Source: CAZPWQ01 sp964590495 (GTDB lineage Bacteria; Bacteroidota; Rhodothermia; Balneolales; Balneolaceae). From it: a stretch of 12,820 bases of DNA. Below, one piece after another: positions 12,784 to 12,820 of this stretch. The DNA is taken from positions 1 to 12,820 of the forward strand of contig CAZPWQ010000100.1 in NCBI GenBank assembly GCA_964590495.1. The letters are read 5' to 3'. How positions within the stretch are numbered: position 1 is the stretch's first letter; the number at the start of each line of letters is the position of its first letter. The notes below the pieces were generated by a model, which saw only the letters and a list, made by a program, of their open reading frames with translations, made no database searches and was not told the DNA's origin. A program made the translations under genes and the position numbers.

Positions 12784-12820
12784 GCTGAATCATCGTTTCC
12801 ACTGTTTCGAGAAGATTCTT
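12779..12820 (-). CDS. Possible 3' end of a minus-strand gene (partial)
   Basis: Reading in from the window edge on the minus strand, one frame gives KNLLETVETMIQQ and then TGA at 12781-12779. It looks like an amphipathic C-terminal helix, and the stop lies inside the first heptamer of the adjacent repeat, as at the adaptor gene stop (5132-5134). With 13 codons the call is weak; another frame stays open longer (to about 12767). Confidence 0.3.
   Translation of the reverse strand, partial: KNLLETVETMIQQ

Overview
The window looks like a chromosomal segment from a Bacteroidota/Balneolota-type bacterium. The pointers are: roughly 800-residue FtsX/MacB-like permeases of the type with paired (V/I)RKVLGA motifs; an NtrC-type two-component pair beside an efflux operon; several small 23S-rRNA-intervening-sequence-like four-helix-bundle (FHB) proteins; moderate GC; and many genes without an obvious Shine-Dalgarno. 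Some genes do have a clear GGAGAAG or AGGAGG site, which fits Balneolia better than Bacteroidia. This assignment is inference only.

Left half (1-6415, all on the minus strand). Read in transcription order this is an ABC efflux operon: a periplasmic adaptor (6415-5132), an ABC ATPase (4014-3325), a full FtsX permease (2804-396) and the start of a second FtsX permease (294 to beyond base 1). Three FHB genes sit in the junctions of this operon: 4999-4643, 4507-4058 and 3254-2901. A near-consensus sigma-54 promoter (6473-6458) and an upstream 8-6-8 dyad (6542-6563) precede the adaptor gene.

Middle (6416-7190). This divergent control region also holds a fourth FHB gene (7063-6701), whose reading frame is damaged by two compensating shifts, one of them at a GC-rich palindrome.

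Right half (7191-12519, plus strand). An NtrC-family sigma-54 response regulator and an NtrB/NtrY-like histidine kinase lie next to the operon they probably control. A two-domain family-2 glycosyltransferase with TPR-like repeats follows. The last 300 bases are intergenic repeats and perhaps the 3' end of a minus-strand gene.

The most unusual layer is intergenic. Short repeat clusters with a 7-bp period (8 bp in one case) fill the gene junctions. I see several families with different unit sequences: GCAWRGN, GTGARAR, GCTGAMR, an 8-bp TTA-phased family and RWTSATT-like units. Family A occurs twice as an 'empty' hairpin of about 90 nt between a stop codon and the next gene's ribosome-binding site. 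It occurs once 'split', with an FHB gene and its own translation signals between the arms. The GTGARAR family flanks another FHB gene in the same way. This resembles how 23S rRNA intervening sequences, which encode the same protein family, replace rRNA hairpin loops. Here the hosts are mRNA hairpins in an operon, so I propose a loop-inserted FHB cassette family as the candidate undescribed system.
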